From Variovorax fucosicus (GTDB taxonomy: Bacteria; Pseudomonadota; Gammaproteobacteria; Burkholderiales; Burkholderiaceae_C), in the NCBI RefSeq assembly GCF_030316825.1, contig NZ_JASZYU010000001.1, positions 1,860,001 through 1,924,000 of the forward strand: a DNA stretch of 64,000 bases, written 5' to 3'. Within the stretch, counting starts at the first letter, position 1, and each line of letters starts with the position of its first letter. The notes beneath the pieces were generated by a model. It saw only the letters and a program-made list of their open reading frames with translations, was not told where the DNA came from and searched no databases. Shown here piece after piece: positions 1 through 9,383 of this stretch. The translations under genes were made by a program, and so were the position numbers.

Positions 1-1368
1 GGCGACCAGCTGCATCGGGATCGGCTTGATCGGCGCCTGCCCGCGCAGGCGGCCAACCTGCTGCACCGGCTGGCCGGTGCAATGCGCCAGCACTTCGGCC
101 GCGGCCACGCCGCACATGCGGCCCTGGCAACGGCCCATGCCGACGCGGCACAGCGCCTTCAGCCGGTTCATCTCGTCGGCACCGGTTTCGCGCACGGTCT
201 GGCGCAAGGTGCCGGCGGTGACGTTTTCGCAGCGGCACACCACGAGCTCGTCAGGCGCGTGTGCGGCCCAATCTGCCGGGAAGGGAAAGGCGCGCTCGAG
301 GCCGCCGCGAAAGCCGACGAGGCGGGCCAGCTTCTGTTCAAGCGATTGCGCGCGGGCCACATCGATCGCCATGCCGCGGTCGGCCAGCAACGCGAACGCC
401 GCGCGCTCGCCGGCCCACTCGGCCGCGTCCGCGCCCATGATGCCGGCGCCGTCGCCGGCCAGGTAGATGCCAGCCACGCTGCTGCGACCGGCCGCATCGC
501 GCTCGGGCAGGTGCGCGCGGTGCGGAGCGGCATAGGCGAAGCGGCAGCCGAGCAGGTCGGCCAGTTGCGTCTCGGAACGCAGCGCGTAGCCGAAGCCCAC
601 TGCATCGCATTCGAGCGTGCGCTCGCCCTGCCCATCGTGCCAGGCGACGCCGCGCACGCGTTCGTCGCCAAGCACCCGCAGGGGCCGCACGCCACCGTGG
701 ATCGGCACGCCATGCGCGCGCAGCCAGCCGACGTAGTACAGGCCCTTGAGCAGCACCGCCGGCTGGGAACTCATGGCCGGCAACGCGGCGACCTGGTCTG
801 CGAGGCGCGCGGTGTCGAGCACCGCCACGACCTTGGCACCGGCCTTCGCATACTGGTAGGCCACGAGGTACAGCAGCGGCCCGGTGCCCATGAGCACCAC
901 GCGCTCGCCGATGGCACAGCCCTGGAACTTGAGCGCGACCTGCGCGCCGCCCAGCGTGTAGACGCCCGGCAGCGTCCAGCCCGGCATCGGCAGCACGCGG
1001 TCGGTGGCGCCGGTGGCGACGATGAGCTGCGCGAAGGCCACGCGCTGCGTGCGCTGGCTCGGGCCATGCAGCACGTCGAGCTGGTCGCCTTGCGCGTTCC
1101 ACACCAGGCTGTCGGGCCGGTAGTCGACTTGCGCGTTCAGCGCGTCGAAGCTCTGGTGCAGCGCATCGGCGCGGCCCGACTCGAAGCCGTAGAGCGTGCG
1201 GCTGCTGCGGCCGAACTGCGGCGGCTGGCGCCGGTAGATCTGGCCGCCGGCGCGCGCGGCCTCGTCGATCAGCACCGGCCGCAGGCCGTGCGCCACCAGC
1301 GTCTGCGCCGCGCGCACGCCGGCCGGGCCGGCGCCGACGATCACGGGGGGCGCGGTGTCACCGTTCAT
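1..1368 (-). CDS. FAD/NAD(P)-dependent oxidoreductase, 3' end beyond window
   Basis: The ATG at 1368 overlaps the stop of the upstream 2Fe-2S gene (ATGA). The N-terminus has a dinucleotide fold (GAGPAG near residue 12) and a second one in the middle (MGTGP). Near the visible C-terminus lies a cysteine cluster, CRCEN followed about 30 residues later by CRVGMGRCQGRMC, typical of a BFD-like [2Fe-2S] domain. This is the layout of the alpha subunits of opine oxidase and hydrogen cyanide synthase (OoxA/HcnB family), which work with a 2Fe-2S subunit and a DadA-like oxidase subunit. The latter would lie to the left of the window. Substrate is unknown; with the importer upstream, an amino acid or amine derivative is likely. 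At least 455 residues are visible. Confidence 0.85.
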   Translation of the reverse strand, partial: MNGDTAPPVIVGAGPAGVRAAQTLVAHGLRPVLIDEAARAGGQIYRRQPPQFGRSSRTLYGFESGRADALHQSFDALNAQVDYRPDSLVWNAQGDQLDVLHGPSQRTQRVAFAQLIVATGATDRVLPMPGWTLPGVYTLGGAQVALKFQGCAIGERVVLMGTGPLLYLVAYQYAKAGAKVVAVLDTARLADQVAALPAMSSQPAVLLKGLYYVGWLRAHGVPIHGGVRPLRVLGDERVRGVAWHDGQGERTLECDAVGFGYALRSETQLADLLGCRFAYAAPHRAHLPERDAAGRSSVAGIYLAGDGAGIMGADAAEWAGERAAFALLADRGMAIDVARAQSLEQKLARLVGFRGGLERAFPFPADWAAHAPDELVVCRCENVTAGTLRQTVRETGADEMNRLKALCRVGMGRCQGRMCGVAAAEVLAHCTGQPVQQVGRLRGQAPIKPIPMQLVA

Positions 1369-1670
1369 GCGGCCTCCTGGACAGTGCCGGTCACCAATGA
1401 CATGCCCGGCTGCACGAAGGTGGAGCAGGCGCGCAGGCGTTCGCCGTCGACGGTCTGCACCCAGCAGTCCTGGCACGCGCCCATCATGCAGAAGCCGGCG
1501 CGCGGCGCGCCGCTGAACTCGTTGCGGCGCAGCTGCCCGGTGTGCGTGAGCACGGCCGTGAGAACCGTGTCGCCCGCGAGCGCGGTGCGCGGCACGCCGT
1601 CGAGCACGAAAGGCACTTCGGCACGGCCGGTTTCGGCCAGGCGGCGCAGCAGTGGTTGCACGGCGCTCAT
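1365..1670 (-). CDS. (2Fe-2S)-binding protein, small oxidoreductase subunit
   Basis: This 101-residue protein has one ferredoxin-like domain. The cysteine pattern C-x4-C-x2-C (CMMGACQDC) and a later single Cys (RACST) match the small Fer2_4 subunits of opine-oxidase/HcnA-type complexes. It overlaps by 4 bp with both the upstream permease and the downstream FAD oxidoreductase, so translation is probably coupled and the two form one enzyme. It would pass electrons from the FAD subunits to the respiratory chain. Family assignment is firm; substrate is not. Confidence 0.85.
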   Translation of the reverse strand: MSAVQPLLRRLAETGRAEVPFVLDGVPRTALAGDTVLTAVLTHTGQLRRNEFSGAPRAGFCMMGACQDCWVQTVDGERLRACSTFVQPGMSLVTGTVQEAA

Positions 1671-2461
1671 GACCTTCCCACCAGCACGCGGTCAAGACCG
1701 TAGATGCGGTCGAGCAGCAGCATCGCCCCGGCCGTCACCGCGATCATCAATGCCGACACAGCGGCCATGAGCGGGTCGATCGACTCGGTCGCGTACATGT
1801 ACATGCGCACCGGCAGCGTGACGGTCGACGGCGCGGTGACGAAGATCGACATCGTCACCTCGTCGAAGCTGTTAATGAAGGCCAGCAGCCAGCCGCCGGT
1901 GACGCCCGGCAGGATCATCGGCAGCGTGATGCGGCGGAACACCGTGGCCTGGCTTGCGCCGAGCGAAAGCGCCGCATGCTCGGCGCTGCGGTCGAAGCCC
2001 ACCAGCGCCGCCACCACCAGCCGCAGGGTGTACGGCGTGACGATCACGGTGTGCGCCAGCACCAGCCAGCCGAAGCTGCCGGTGCCGCCGACCAGCGCGA
2101 ACATGCGCAGCATGGCCACGCCGAGCACCAGGTGCGGAATGATCAGCGGCGAGAGAAACAGGCCGTTGAGAAAGTCGCGGCCCGGAAAGTCGTAGCGCGT
2201 GATGGCGATGCCGGCCGGCACCGCAAGCACCGTGGCCAGCGTGGCCGACCCCAGCGCGAGCCACAGGCTGTTCCAGAACGACAGCACGAAGTCCGGATGG
2301 CTGAACACCTCGCGGAACCACCGCAGCGAGAACGAGGTGGTCGGAATGGTGAGCGTGTTCTCGGGCGTGAACGCCACCACGCACACCACCAGCAGCGGCG
2401 CCAGCATGAAGGCGATGACGAGCGCGTTGAACGCCAGGGCGAAGGGGCCGTTGTTTCTCAT
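1667..2461 (-). CDS. ABC transporter permease, PotC-like
   Basis: This 264-residue inner-membrane permease has an N-terminal hydrophobic helix followed by several more, and the EAA-type loop seen as AALSLGASQATVFRRITLP, the contact point with the ATPase. The family is that of the spermidine/putrescine and 2-aminoethylphosphonate importers. The ATG at 2461 follows the first permease by 5 bp, and its stop overlaps the 2Fe-2S gene. A longer open frame extends upstream but runs antisense to the neighbouring permease and is not coding. Confidence 0.92.
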   Translation of the reverse strand: MRNNGPFALAFNALVIAFMLAPLLVVCVVAFTPENTLTIPTTSFSLRWFREVFSHPDFVLSFWNSLWLALGSATLATVLAVPAGIAITRYDFPGRDFLNGLFLSPLIIPHLVLGVAMLRMFALVGGTGSFGWLVLAHTVIVTPYTLRLVVAALVGFDRSAEHAALSLGASQATVFRRITLPMILPGVTGGWLLAFINSFDEVTMSIFVTAPSTVTLPVRMYMYATESIDPLMAAVSALMIAVTAGAMLLLDRIYGLDRVLVGRS

Positions 2462-2466
2462 GATGG

Positions 2467-3323
2467 CTATCCGAGCGCCTTCTTGTAGCGGCCTTCGACC
2501 ATGCGGTTGAAGCTCAGCATCACGACCAGGTTGGCCGCCAGCAGCACCAGCGCAACGGTGGCGCCCAGCGGCCAGTTGAGCTCGTGCAGGTACTCGTCGT
2601 AGACGACGGTGGCCACCATCTTCAGGCGCCGCCCGCCGAGCAGGCCGGGGATGGCGAAAGAACTCGCGCTCAGGCCGAACACGATCAGGCTGCCCGACAG
2701 CACGCCCGGCATGACCTGCGGCAGCACCACGCGCCGCAGCGTGGTGAAGGGCGAGGCGTTGAGCGACAGCGCTGCGTTCTCGACGCCGGGGTCGAGCTTC
2801 TGCAGCGACGTCCAGACCGGGATCACCATGAAGGGCAGCATCACGTGCACCAGCGCGATGACCACCGCGATCTCGGTGTAGAGCATCTTGACCGGGCCGA
2901 TGCCGATCCAGCGCAGCGCGCCGTTCACCAGACCCTCGGGGCCGAGCAGCATGCTCCAGCCGAAGGCGCGCACCACCACCGACACCAGCAGCGGCGCCAG
3001 CACGATCAGCAGCAGCACCGAACGCCAGGGGTTGCGCATGCGACTCAGCACATAGGCCTCGGGCGCACCGATGGCAACACAGATCAGCGTGACCAGCAGC
3101 GAGATCCAGAAGGTGCGCCAGAAGATGCCGAGGTAGTAGTGGTCGGTGAAGACGTGCACGTAGTGTTCGAGCGTGTACTGCCCCGCCTTGACGCCGGTGG
3201 CGGCGTCGTAGACGTTGAAGGACAGAACCGTCGTGAGCAGCAGCGGCACGAGCAGCAGCGTCGCGAACAGCAGGATGGCCGGGCCGGCCAGCAGCCAGGG
3301 CGCGGCAGGCTTGGCGCGGTTGC

Positions 3324-3327
<4 letters not shown>
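2467..3327 (-). CDS. ABC transporter permease, PotB-like
   Basis: This 286-residue inner-membrane permease begins with a GTG at 3327 that overlaps the ATPase stop (GTGA). It has about six hydrophobic segments and an EAA loop (AALSLNASPFTTLRRVVLP). With the PotC-like permease it forms the membrane channel of a PotABC-type importer. No periplasmic binding protein is seen next to it; it may lie left of position 1. The GTG choice rests on the overlap and on the start of hydrophobic sequence soon after it. Confidence 0.9.
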
Positions 3328-4412
<1,085 letters not shown>

Positions 4413-4472
4413 GGAGAACACTCCTTCGTGTATTCCACTCTATTGCAACAGCCGAGCCAGCTTCGTTCGGGT

Positions 4473-4489
4473 ATTCCATCAAACGGAAT
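4473..4489. promoter_or_regulatory. Imperfect palindrome, likely IclR operator 1
   Basis: ATTCCATCAAACGGAAT is an imperfect copy of the perfect palindrome 30 bp downstream, sharing the same half-site AACGGAAT. It lies between the divergent transporter operon and the iclR-type gene. IclR proteins bind such sites as dimers or tetramers; the near three-turn spacing places both sites on the same DNA face. The function is inferred from position and symmetry. Confidence 0.6.
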
Positions 4490-4502
4490 GTTTCTTTGAT
4501 TT

Positions 4503-4519
4503 ATTCCGTTGAACGGAAT
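4503..4519. promoter_or_regulatory. Perfect 17-bp palindrome, likely IclR operator 2
   Basis: ATTCCGTTGAACGGAAT has 8-bp arms around one base. It lies 44 bp before the regulator start and overlaps a -35-like TTGAAC (4509-4514) that precedes a -10-like TATAGT (4530-4535) with a short 15-bp spacer. Binding here would block transcription of the regulator, fitting autorepression. Confidence 0.65.
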
Positions 4520-4562
4520 ATGAAGGCGCTATAGTGGACTGCAGATTTCACAGGATGACCCC

Positions 4563-5390
4563 ATGGCCACACCCGAAGCAGCCCCCGGCGCCGTGCCACG
4601 CGTTTTCTCGCTCATGCGCGCCCTGGCCGAAGCCCCATCCGGGGGCGCCCGCGTCACCCAGTTGGCGCTCGATGTGGGGCTGACCCAGGCCACCGTGCAC
4701 CGGCTGCTGCGCTCGCTGGTGGCCGAAGGCATGGTCGAGCAGGATGCGCGCAGCAAGCTCTACCGGCTCAGCGTCGACTTCTTCGCGCTGGCCGCGCGCG
4801 CCGGCAACCCCGGCGACCTGCGCAGCCTGTGCCGGCCGGCGATGCTGCGCCTGTGCGGCAGCCTGGGCGACACCATCTTCCTGATGGTGCGCAGCGGCTT
4901 CGATGCGGTGTGCCTGGACCGCAGCGAAGGGCCGTTTCCGATCCGCTCGTTCGTCGGCGACGTGGGTGGCCGGGTCGCCCTGGGTGTGGGCCAGGGCGCG
5001 CTCGCCATCCTCGCCTTCCTGCCCGAAGCCGAGCGCGAGGAGGTGATCCGCTTCAACCTGTCGCGGGTGCGCGAGTACGGCGTGTACGACGAGGTCTATC
5101 TGCGCACCGAGATCGAGCGCGTGCGCCAGGCCGGCTTTGCCGGCCGCAGCACCGGCCTGCTCGAAGGCATGGCCGGTGTCGCGGTGCCGATCTGCGACCG
5201 CGAAGGCCGCGCGGTCGCCGCGCTGAGCGTCGGCACCATCGCAGACCGCCTGAGCCCGGATCGCATGCCAACCGTGGTGGAACTGCTGCGCCGCGAAGCG
5301 GCCACCATCGGGCCGAAGATCAACCCCTTCGACCCGACCTTGCGCCAGCCCTCGCGGCGGCTCGCGGCCGCAGACAACAAGGATCTCTAG
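4563..5390 (+). CDS. IclR family transcriptional regulator
   Basis: This 275-residue protein has an N-terminal winged helix (roughly residues 12-70, VTQLALDVGLTQATVHRLLRSL) and a C-terminal IclR effector domain ending near residue 255 (GVAVPICDREGRAVAALSV). It is divergent from the ABC-importer operon and very likely controls it and itself through the two palindromes at 4473-4519. The effector is probably the imported compound. AGGA precedes the ATG at a suitable distance. The last 15 residues are a low-complexity tail. Confidence 0.92.
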   Translation: MATPEAAPGAVPRVFSLMRALAEAPSGGARVTQLALDVGLTQATVHRLLRSLVAEGMVEQDARSKLYRLSVDFFALAARAGNPGDLRSLCRPAMLRLCGSLGDTIFLMVRSGFDAVCLDRSEGPFPIRSFVGDVGGRVALGVGQGALAILAFLPEAEREEVIRFNLSRVREYGVYDEVYLRTEIERVRQAGFAGRSTGLLEGMAGVAVPICDREGRAVAALSVGTIADRLSPDRMPTVVELLRREAATIGPKINPFDPTLRQPSRRLAAADNKDL

Positions 5391-6940
5391 CGCGAGGGAG
5401 CTTCGAGCACGCGGTTCTCGCGCGCGGGCGAGCGGCGCAGGTAAGGGCCGTCGCCCACGTCCGTCTTGGCGGCACCGGCAATCGCAGTCTTGGTGCTGCC
5501 CGCCGCCGGGCAGGCGCCACCGCTGCGCAGGCTCAGCGCCGCCGCCAGCCGCGCCTCGGCGGGGTCGCCCAATGCATGACCGAAGTCGTCGGCCACGGCA
5601 CAGGTGGGTGCGAAGCCGTCTCCATAGTCGCCGAAGCCCTGCGCGTTGACGCCCTGGAACTGGATCGCGAAGTAGGTGGTGCCGCAGTTGTCCTGCGGAT
5701 AGAAGCCGTAGGGCTTGCCGCAGGTGGCGCCGCCGACCAGGTTGACCGCAACGCCAACGCCGCGCAATGAATTGACCACCGACTCGCTGGCCGAACAGGT
5801 GTCCGGCCCGGTCAGCACCGTGACGCGCGACAGCCCCAGTTGCGGCAGCGCCTGGCCGGCGGTGGTCGAGTAGCCGCGCGTGGTGCCGTAGAACGGCACG
5901 GCACCCAGTGCGGGGTTCAGGCCGAACGGGTTCTTGTCGTTGAACAGCAGCCGCTCGAAGATCCTGCCCTGCGTGGCGGCGGGCGTGGCCACCATGAAGG
6001 CCAGCTCGCTGGCCACGGCCAGCAGGCCGCCGCCGTTGTAGCGCATATCGATCACCAGGTCGGCGATGCCGGCGGTCTTGAACTGGTTCACGGCGCTGAT
6101 CAGCTGCGCCTCGGCCGGTTCGTTGTGGTCGTTGAATTGCAGGTAGCCGACGCGGCCGCTCGCCGTGTCGATGGTCTTCACGTTCTGCACCGGCGTGCTG
6201 GTGACGTTGGCCGAGGTGAGCGTCACGCTGCGCGTGCTGCCGTCGGGCAGGCCGAGCTTGAAGCCGTGCTGCTCGCCGGCCTTGGCCGGGGCGAGGCCGG
6301 CGTTGAGCCGGGCGGTGTCGGTGCCGCTGACGACATCGACGCCATCGATCTCGAGCAGCTTCGCGCCGCGGCCGATGCCGGCCACGGCGGCCGCGGCGCC
6401 CGGCTCGACATAGGCCACGCGCAGATCGCGCGGCACGGTGCTGCTCAGAAAGGCGATCTCCATGCCATAGCCGGCCGACACGCCCGACTGGGACAGCGCG
6501 CGGTAGACGGCAGTGTCGTAGGTGAAGTGAAAGCGGTCCTTGGCGCGGCCCGACGCCGTGACGGCCGGTGTCTTGAGCGCGGCGAAGTAGGCGATCGGCG
6601 TGGCGTACGCGGCCGGCTGCAGACCGGTCGGCACCTCGGCGTACCAGAGGTAGGTTTCGTTGATCCAGCCGCGCAGCCAGCGCTTCTCGTCGGCGAGCGA
6701 GCCCGGCCGGTCGGGGAAGGCTGCGCCGGTGTCGGGGTCGACGCCGAAGCGCGGCGCGGCGCAGAGCCCGGCCACGGTGGACGAGGCGACGATGACCTCG
6801 GCATCGGCTGTGGCCGGCGCGACGGCCGGGGCCGAAGCAATGGGCAGGAATCCGCCGCCGCCGCCCCCTCCGCCACCCCCGCAGGCCGCGAGGACCGCGA
6901 GGGCACAGATGGCGGCGACGCCTGCAAGGTGGCGTCGCAC
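5387..6940 (-). CDS. S41 family C-terminal-processing-type peptidase, lipoprotein
   Basis: This 517-residue predicted lipoprotein uses a GTG at 6940, chosen because it directly precedes a signal sequence with the lipobox LAAC. The lipid-modified Cys is followed by ten glycines. A PDZ-like segment (VAYVEPGAAAAVAGIGRGAKLLEIDG) precedes the S41 core: VGYLQFNDH, LVIDMRYNGGG, the catalytic serine in TCSASESVV and a lysine in CGKPYG, matching the Ser-Lys dyad of tail-specific proteases. It sits in the periplasm or outer membrane. It starts 4 bp after the AAA ATPase stop, so the two are likely co-expressed. The stop overlaps the end of the convergent iclR gene. Confidence 0.88.
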   Translation of the reverse strand: MRRHLAGVAAICALAVLAACGGGGGGGGGGFLPIASAPAVAPATADAEVIVASSTVAGLCAAPRFGVDPDTGAAFPDRPGSLADEKRWLRGWINETYLWYAEVPTGLQPAAYATPIAYFAALKTPAVTASGRAKDRFHFTYDTAVYRALSQSGVSAGYGMEIAFLSSTVPRDLRVAYVEPGAAAAVAGIGRGAKLLEIDGVDVVSGTDTARLNAGLAPAKAGEQHGFKLGLPDGSTRSVTLTSANVTSTPVQNVKTIDTASGRVGYLQFNDHNEPAEAQLISAVNQFKTAGIADLVIDMRYNGGGLLAVASELAFMVATPAATQGRIFERLLFNDKNPFGLNPALGAVPFYGTTRGYSTTAGQALPQLGLSRVTVLTGPDTCSASESVVNSLRGVGVAVNLVGGATCGKPYGFYPQDNCGTTYFAIQFQGVNAQGFGDYGDGFAPTCAVADDFGHALGDPAEARLAAALSLRSGGACPAAGSTKTAIAGAAKTDVGDGPYLRRSPARENRVLEAPSR

Positions 6941-6944
6941 GGCG

Positions 6945-9269
6945 CTACTGCACAAAACCCATGCCACGCGATTCGCGCACTTCGGGCTTGATGCGATGCT
7001 CGGCCTCGAGCTGCTCGAGAAACTCGGCCGCCGAGAACTCGGTCGCAAGGATGTCGGTCTGGCGCTTCACCGCGGCGAAGTCGCCCGGGCAGAGCTGATC
7101 CATCCTGGCCAGGCGCACGCGCAGATCGCCGGTCATCAGCGTCGCGTCGCCCGCCAGCGCCTCGGTGATGAACATGCGTTCGCGCTGGGTGGCCGTGAGC
7201 GGCATGAACTTGATCTTGAAGGTGAAGCGCCGCAGCGCCGCCTGGTCGAGCCGGTCCATCAGGTTGGTGGTGCAGACGAACACGCCGTTGAAGCGCTCCA
7301 TGCCCTGCAGCATCTCGTTGACCTCGGTGACCTCGTAGGTACGCTGCGCGCCACGGCGGTCCTGCAGGAAGGAGTCGGCCTCGTCGAGCAGCAGCACGGC
7401 TTTCTCGGCCTCGGCCTCCTTGAACATGGCGGCCATGTTCTGTTCGGTTTCGCCGACGTACTTGCTCATCAGGTCGCTGGCCTGCTTGATGATGAGCGGC
7501 CGGCCGATGGCACGGGCCAGGTGCTCGGCCAGCGCGGTCTTGCCGGTGCCGGGCGCACCGTAGAAGCACAGCGTGCCGTGGCCGCGCGCCCTGACCGCCT
7601 CCACGATGCGCGGGATCTCGAAGCGCGTCTCGACGTTGAGCATGTCGAGGTCGTAGGTCGTGACGCTGCGGCGCTCGCCGCGGCCCCGGTCGGTGGTGCC
7701 GAGTGCGAGATCGGCATTCTTGAGCTGCCGCTCGATCAGCGATTCGACCGACACATCCTCGGTCTTGGCAAGGTCGGCAAAACGCGCCGCGGTGCGGATC
7801 TGCGCGGGCGTCAAACCCTTGCGCTCGGCCAGTTTGGCGGTAAAGGCCTCCGACACGGCCACGCCCTCGAGCGTCTTGCGCACGAGTTGCTCGCGCGCGC
7901 CGGGCGGGGGCGACTTGAGTTCGAGGTGATAGGCAAAGCGGCGCCGGAAAGCCGGGTCGATCTGCTCGATGCGGTTGGTCACCCACAGCGTGGGCACGGC
8001 GTTCGTTTCGAGGATCTGGTTGACCCAGGCCTTGCCGCTGACGCTGCCGCTGGTCGGTGCCGGCATCTGCTCGGCGCGCGACATGTACTGCGCTGCCTCG
8101 GTGCTGATCGGCGGGAACACGTCTTCGACCTCGTCGAAGAGCAGCGCGGCCCGGGCGCTGCCCTTGAGAAATACCTGCGCGATCTGCAGCGAACGGTAGC
8201 GGTCGCGGCCGCTCAGCGAATTGCCGTCGCGGTCGGCGTACTCCACTTCGAACAGCTCGAGCCCCGCCGCCTGCGCCACCACCTTGGCCAGCTCGGTCTT
8301 GCCGGTGCCGGGCGGGCCGTACATCAGCACGTTGACGCCGGGCTCCTTGCGCGCAACGGCAGCGCGCAGCAGCGTGATGAGCATCTGCGCTTCGTCGGAC
8401 ACGAAGGCGAAATCGTCGACTGCGAGTGCGCTCTTGGCCGACGGCCGGGTGAACACGGCCATCAGTTCGTTCTGGTCGCGGTACTCGCGCATCAGCACCG
8501 GGGGCAGCTTCTCGCTGACCTTCATGAGGTCGGCCAGGTCGGTGATGTTGTGTTCGGAAATGAGGTTCTCGACCAGGCCGATGCGCTCCAGCCGGGAACC
8601 GGCACGCAACGCCTCGCCCACATCGCTGGCGTTGACGCCGGCCACTTCGGCGATTGCGGCATAGGCCTCGGGCGCGTTGTTGACCTTGAACTCGACCAGC
8701 AGCGAGCGCAGGTCGCGCTGGTAGCGCGCGAGCGTGCCGTAGAGCAGCAGCGCGCGCTCGGCCTTGTTGAGCAGCAGCAGGCCGGCGAGCGCGTCGATGT
8801 TCTTCTCGACCAGCGTGGATTGCTTGCGCAACGCATGCGTGAGCCAGTCGCGCGTGGCCGAGAGCACCGAGAGCAGATCCTTCGGCTGGTCCTTGGCGTA
8901 TTCGTCGAGGTAGAAGAACAGCGTGCCCTCCTCGTACGGGCCGCGCCAGACGCCGTGGCGCTCCAGCAGCGTGCGCCCGTCGAAGCCCTCGACGCCCTTC
9001 CAGATTTCGTTGCCGGCGCAACGCCGGCCAAGGAACTCGCGCAAACGGTGCAGCACGGGAGCGGGCCACACGAGATGACGGCCCGTCAGCGACAGCAGGC
9101 CATTGAGATCGCGTCGCACATTGAAGCGCGGGCCCTGCTTGGCCGCGAGCGTGAGCACGAAGTGCGAGCACATGAGCTCGAGCACCGGCGCACCCTTGAG
9201 TCCGGGCGAAGGCAGAGCCTGGCCGCGCGCGGCAGCCACCACCTCATCAACACCGGAACGTTTGACCAT
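6945..9269 (-). CDS. Tandem AAA+ ATPase, function unknown
   Basis: This 774-residue protein has a long N-terminal region (about residues 1-290) without a recognised domain and two AAA+ modules. Module 1 has Walker A GPPGTGKT (318-325) and Walker B LLFDE (376-380); module 2 has GAPGTGKT (571-578) and LLLDE (626-630). Arginine-rich sensor segments (TNRIEQIDPAFRRRF) are present. The layout resembles CDC48/SpoVK-type remodelling ATPases, but the N-terminal part is distinct. AAGGTG precedes the ATG. It is followed at once by a secreted S41 peptidase, so a link to envelope quality control is possible but unproven. Confidence 0.85.
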   Translation of the reverse strand: MVKRSGVDEVVAAARGQALPSPGLKGAPVLELMCSHFVLTLAAKQGPRFNVRRDLNGLLSLTGRHLVWPAPVLHRLREFLGRRCAGNEIWKGVEGFDGRTLLERHGVWRGPYEEGTLFFYLDEYAKDQPKDLLSVLSATRDWLTHALRKQSTLVEKNIDALAGLLLLNKAERALLLYGTLARYQRDLRSLLVEFKVNNAPEAYAAIAEVAGVNASDVGEALRAGSRLERIGLVENLISEHNITDLADLMKVSEKLPPVLMREYRDQNELMAVFTRPSAKSALAVDDFAFVSDEAQMLITLLRAAVARKEPGVNVLMYGPPGTGKTELAKVVAQAAGLELFEVEYADRDGNSLSGRDRYRSLQIAQVFLKGSARAALLFDEVEDVFPPISTEAAQYMSRAEQMPAPTSGSVSGKAWVNQILETNAVPTLWVTNRIEQIDPAFRRRFAYHLELKSPPPGAREQLVRKTLEGVAVSEAFTAKLAERKGLTPAQIRTAARFADLAKTEDVSVESLIERQLKNADLALGTTDRGRGERRSVTTYDLDMLNVETRFEIPRIVEAVRARGHGTLCFYGAPGTGKTALAEHLARAIGRPLIIKQASDLMSKYVGETEQNMAAMFKEAEAEKAVLLLDEADSFLQDRRGAQRTYEVTEVNEMLQGMERFNGVFVCTTNLMDRLDQAALRRFTFKIKFMPLTATQRERMFITEALAGDATLMTGDLRVRLARMDQLCPGDFAAVKRQTDILATEFSAAEFLEQLEAEHRIKPEVRESRGMGFVQ

Positions 9270-9383
9270 CGGAGCACCTTTTGTAGAGCCGACTCAGAGC
9301 GACCATAACGCAGACTTTTGGGTTCTGGAAGACATGGGAACAGTAAAAACCCTGATGTTGTGAATCCGTCCACAATCGCCGCC

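Noticed and set aside
82..1770. Long plus-strand open frame opposite the FAD oxidoreductase
   Set aside because: High GC produces long antisense frames; the sequence is Arg/Ala/His-rich without family patterns, while the minus strand has clear motifs.
6660..9308. 882-codon plus-strand frame opposite the AAA ATPase
   Set aside because: Shadow of a real gene: repetitive Ala/Arg/His composition, no ribosome site, and it overlaps two genes with strong motifs.
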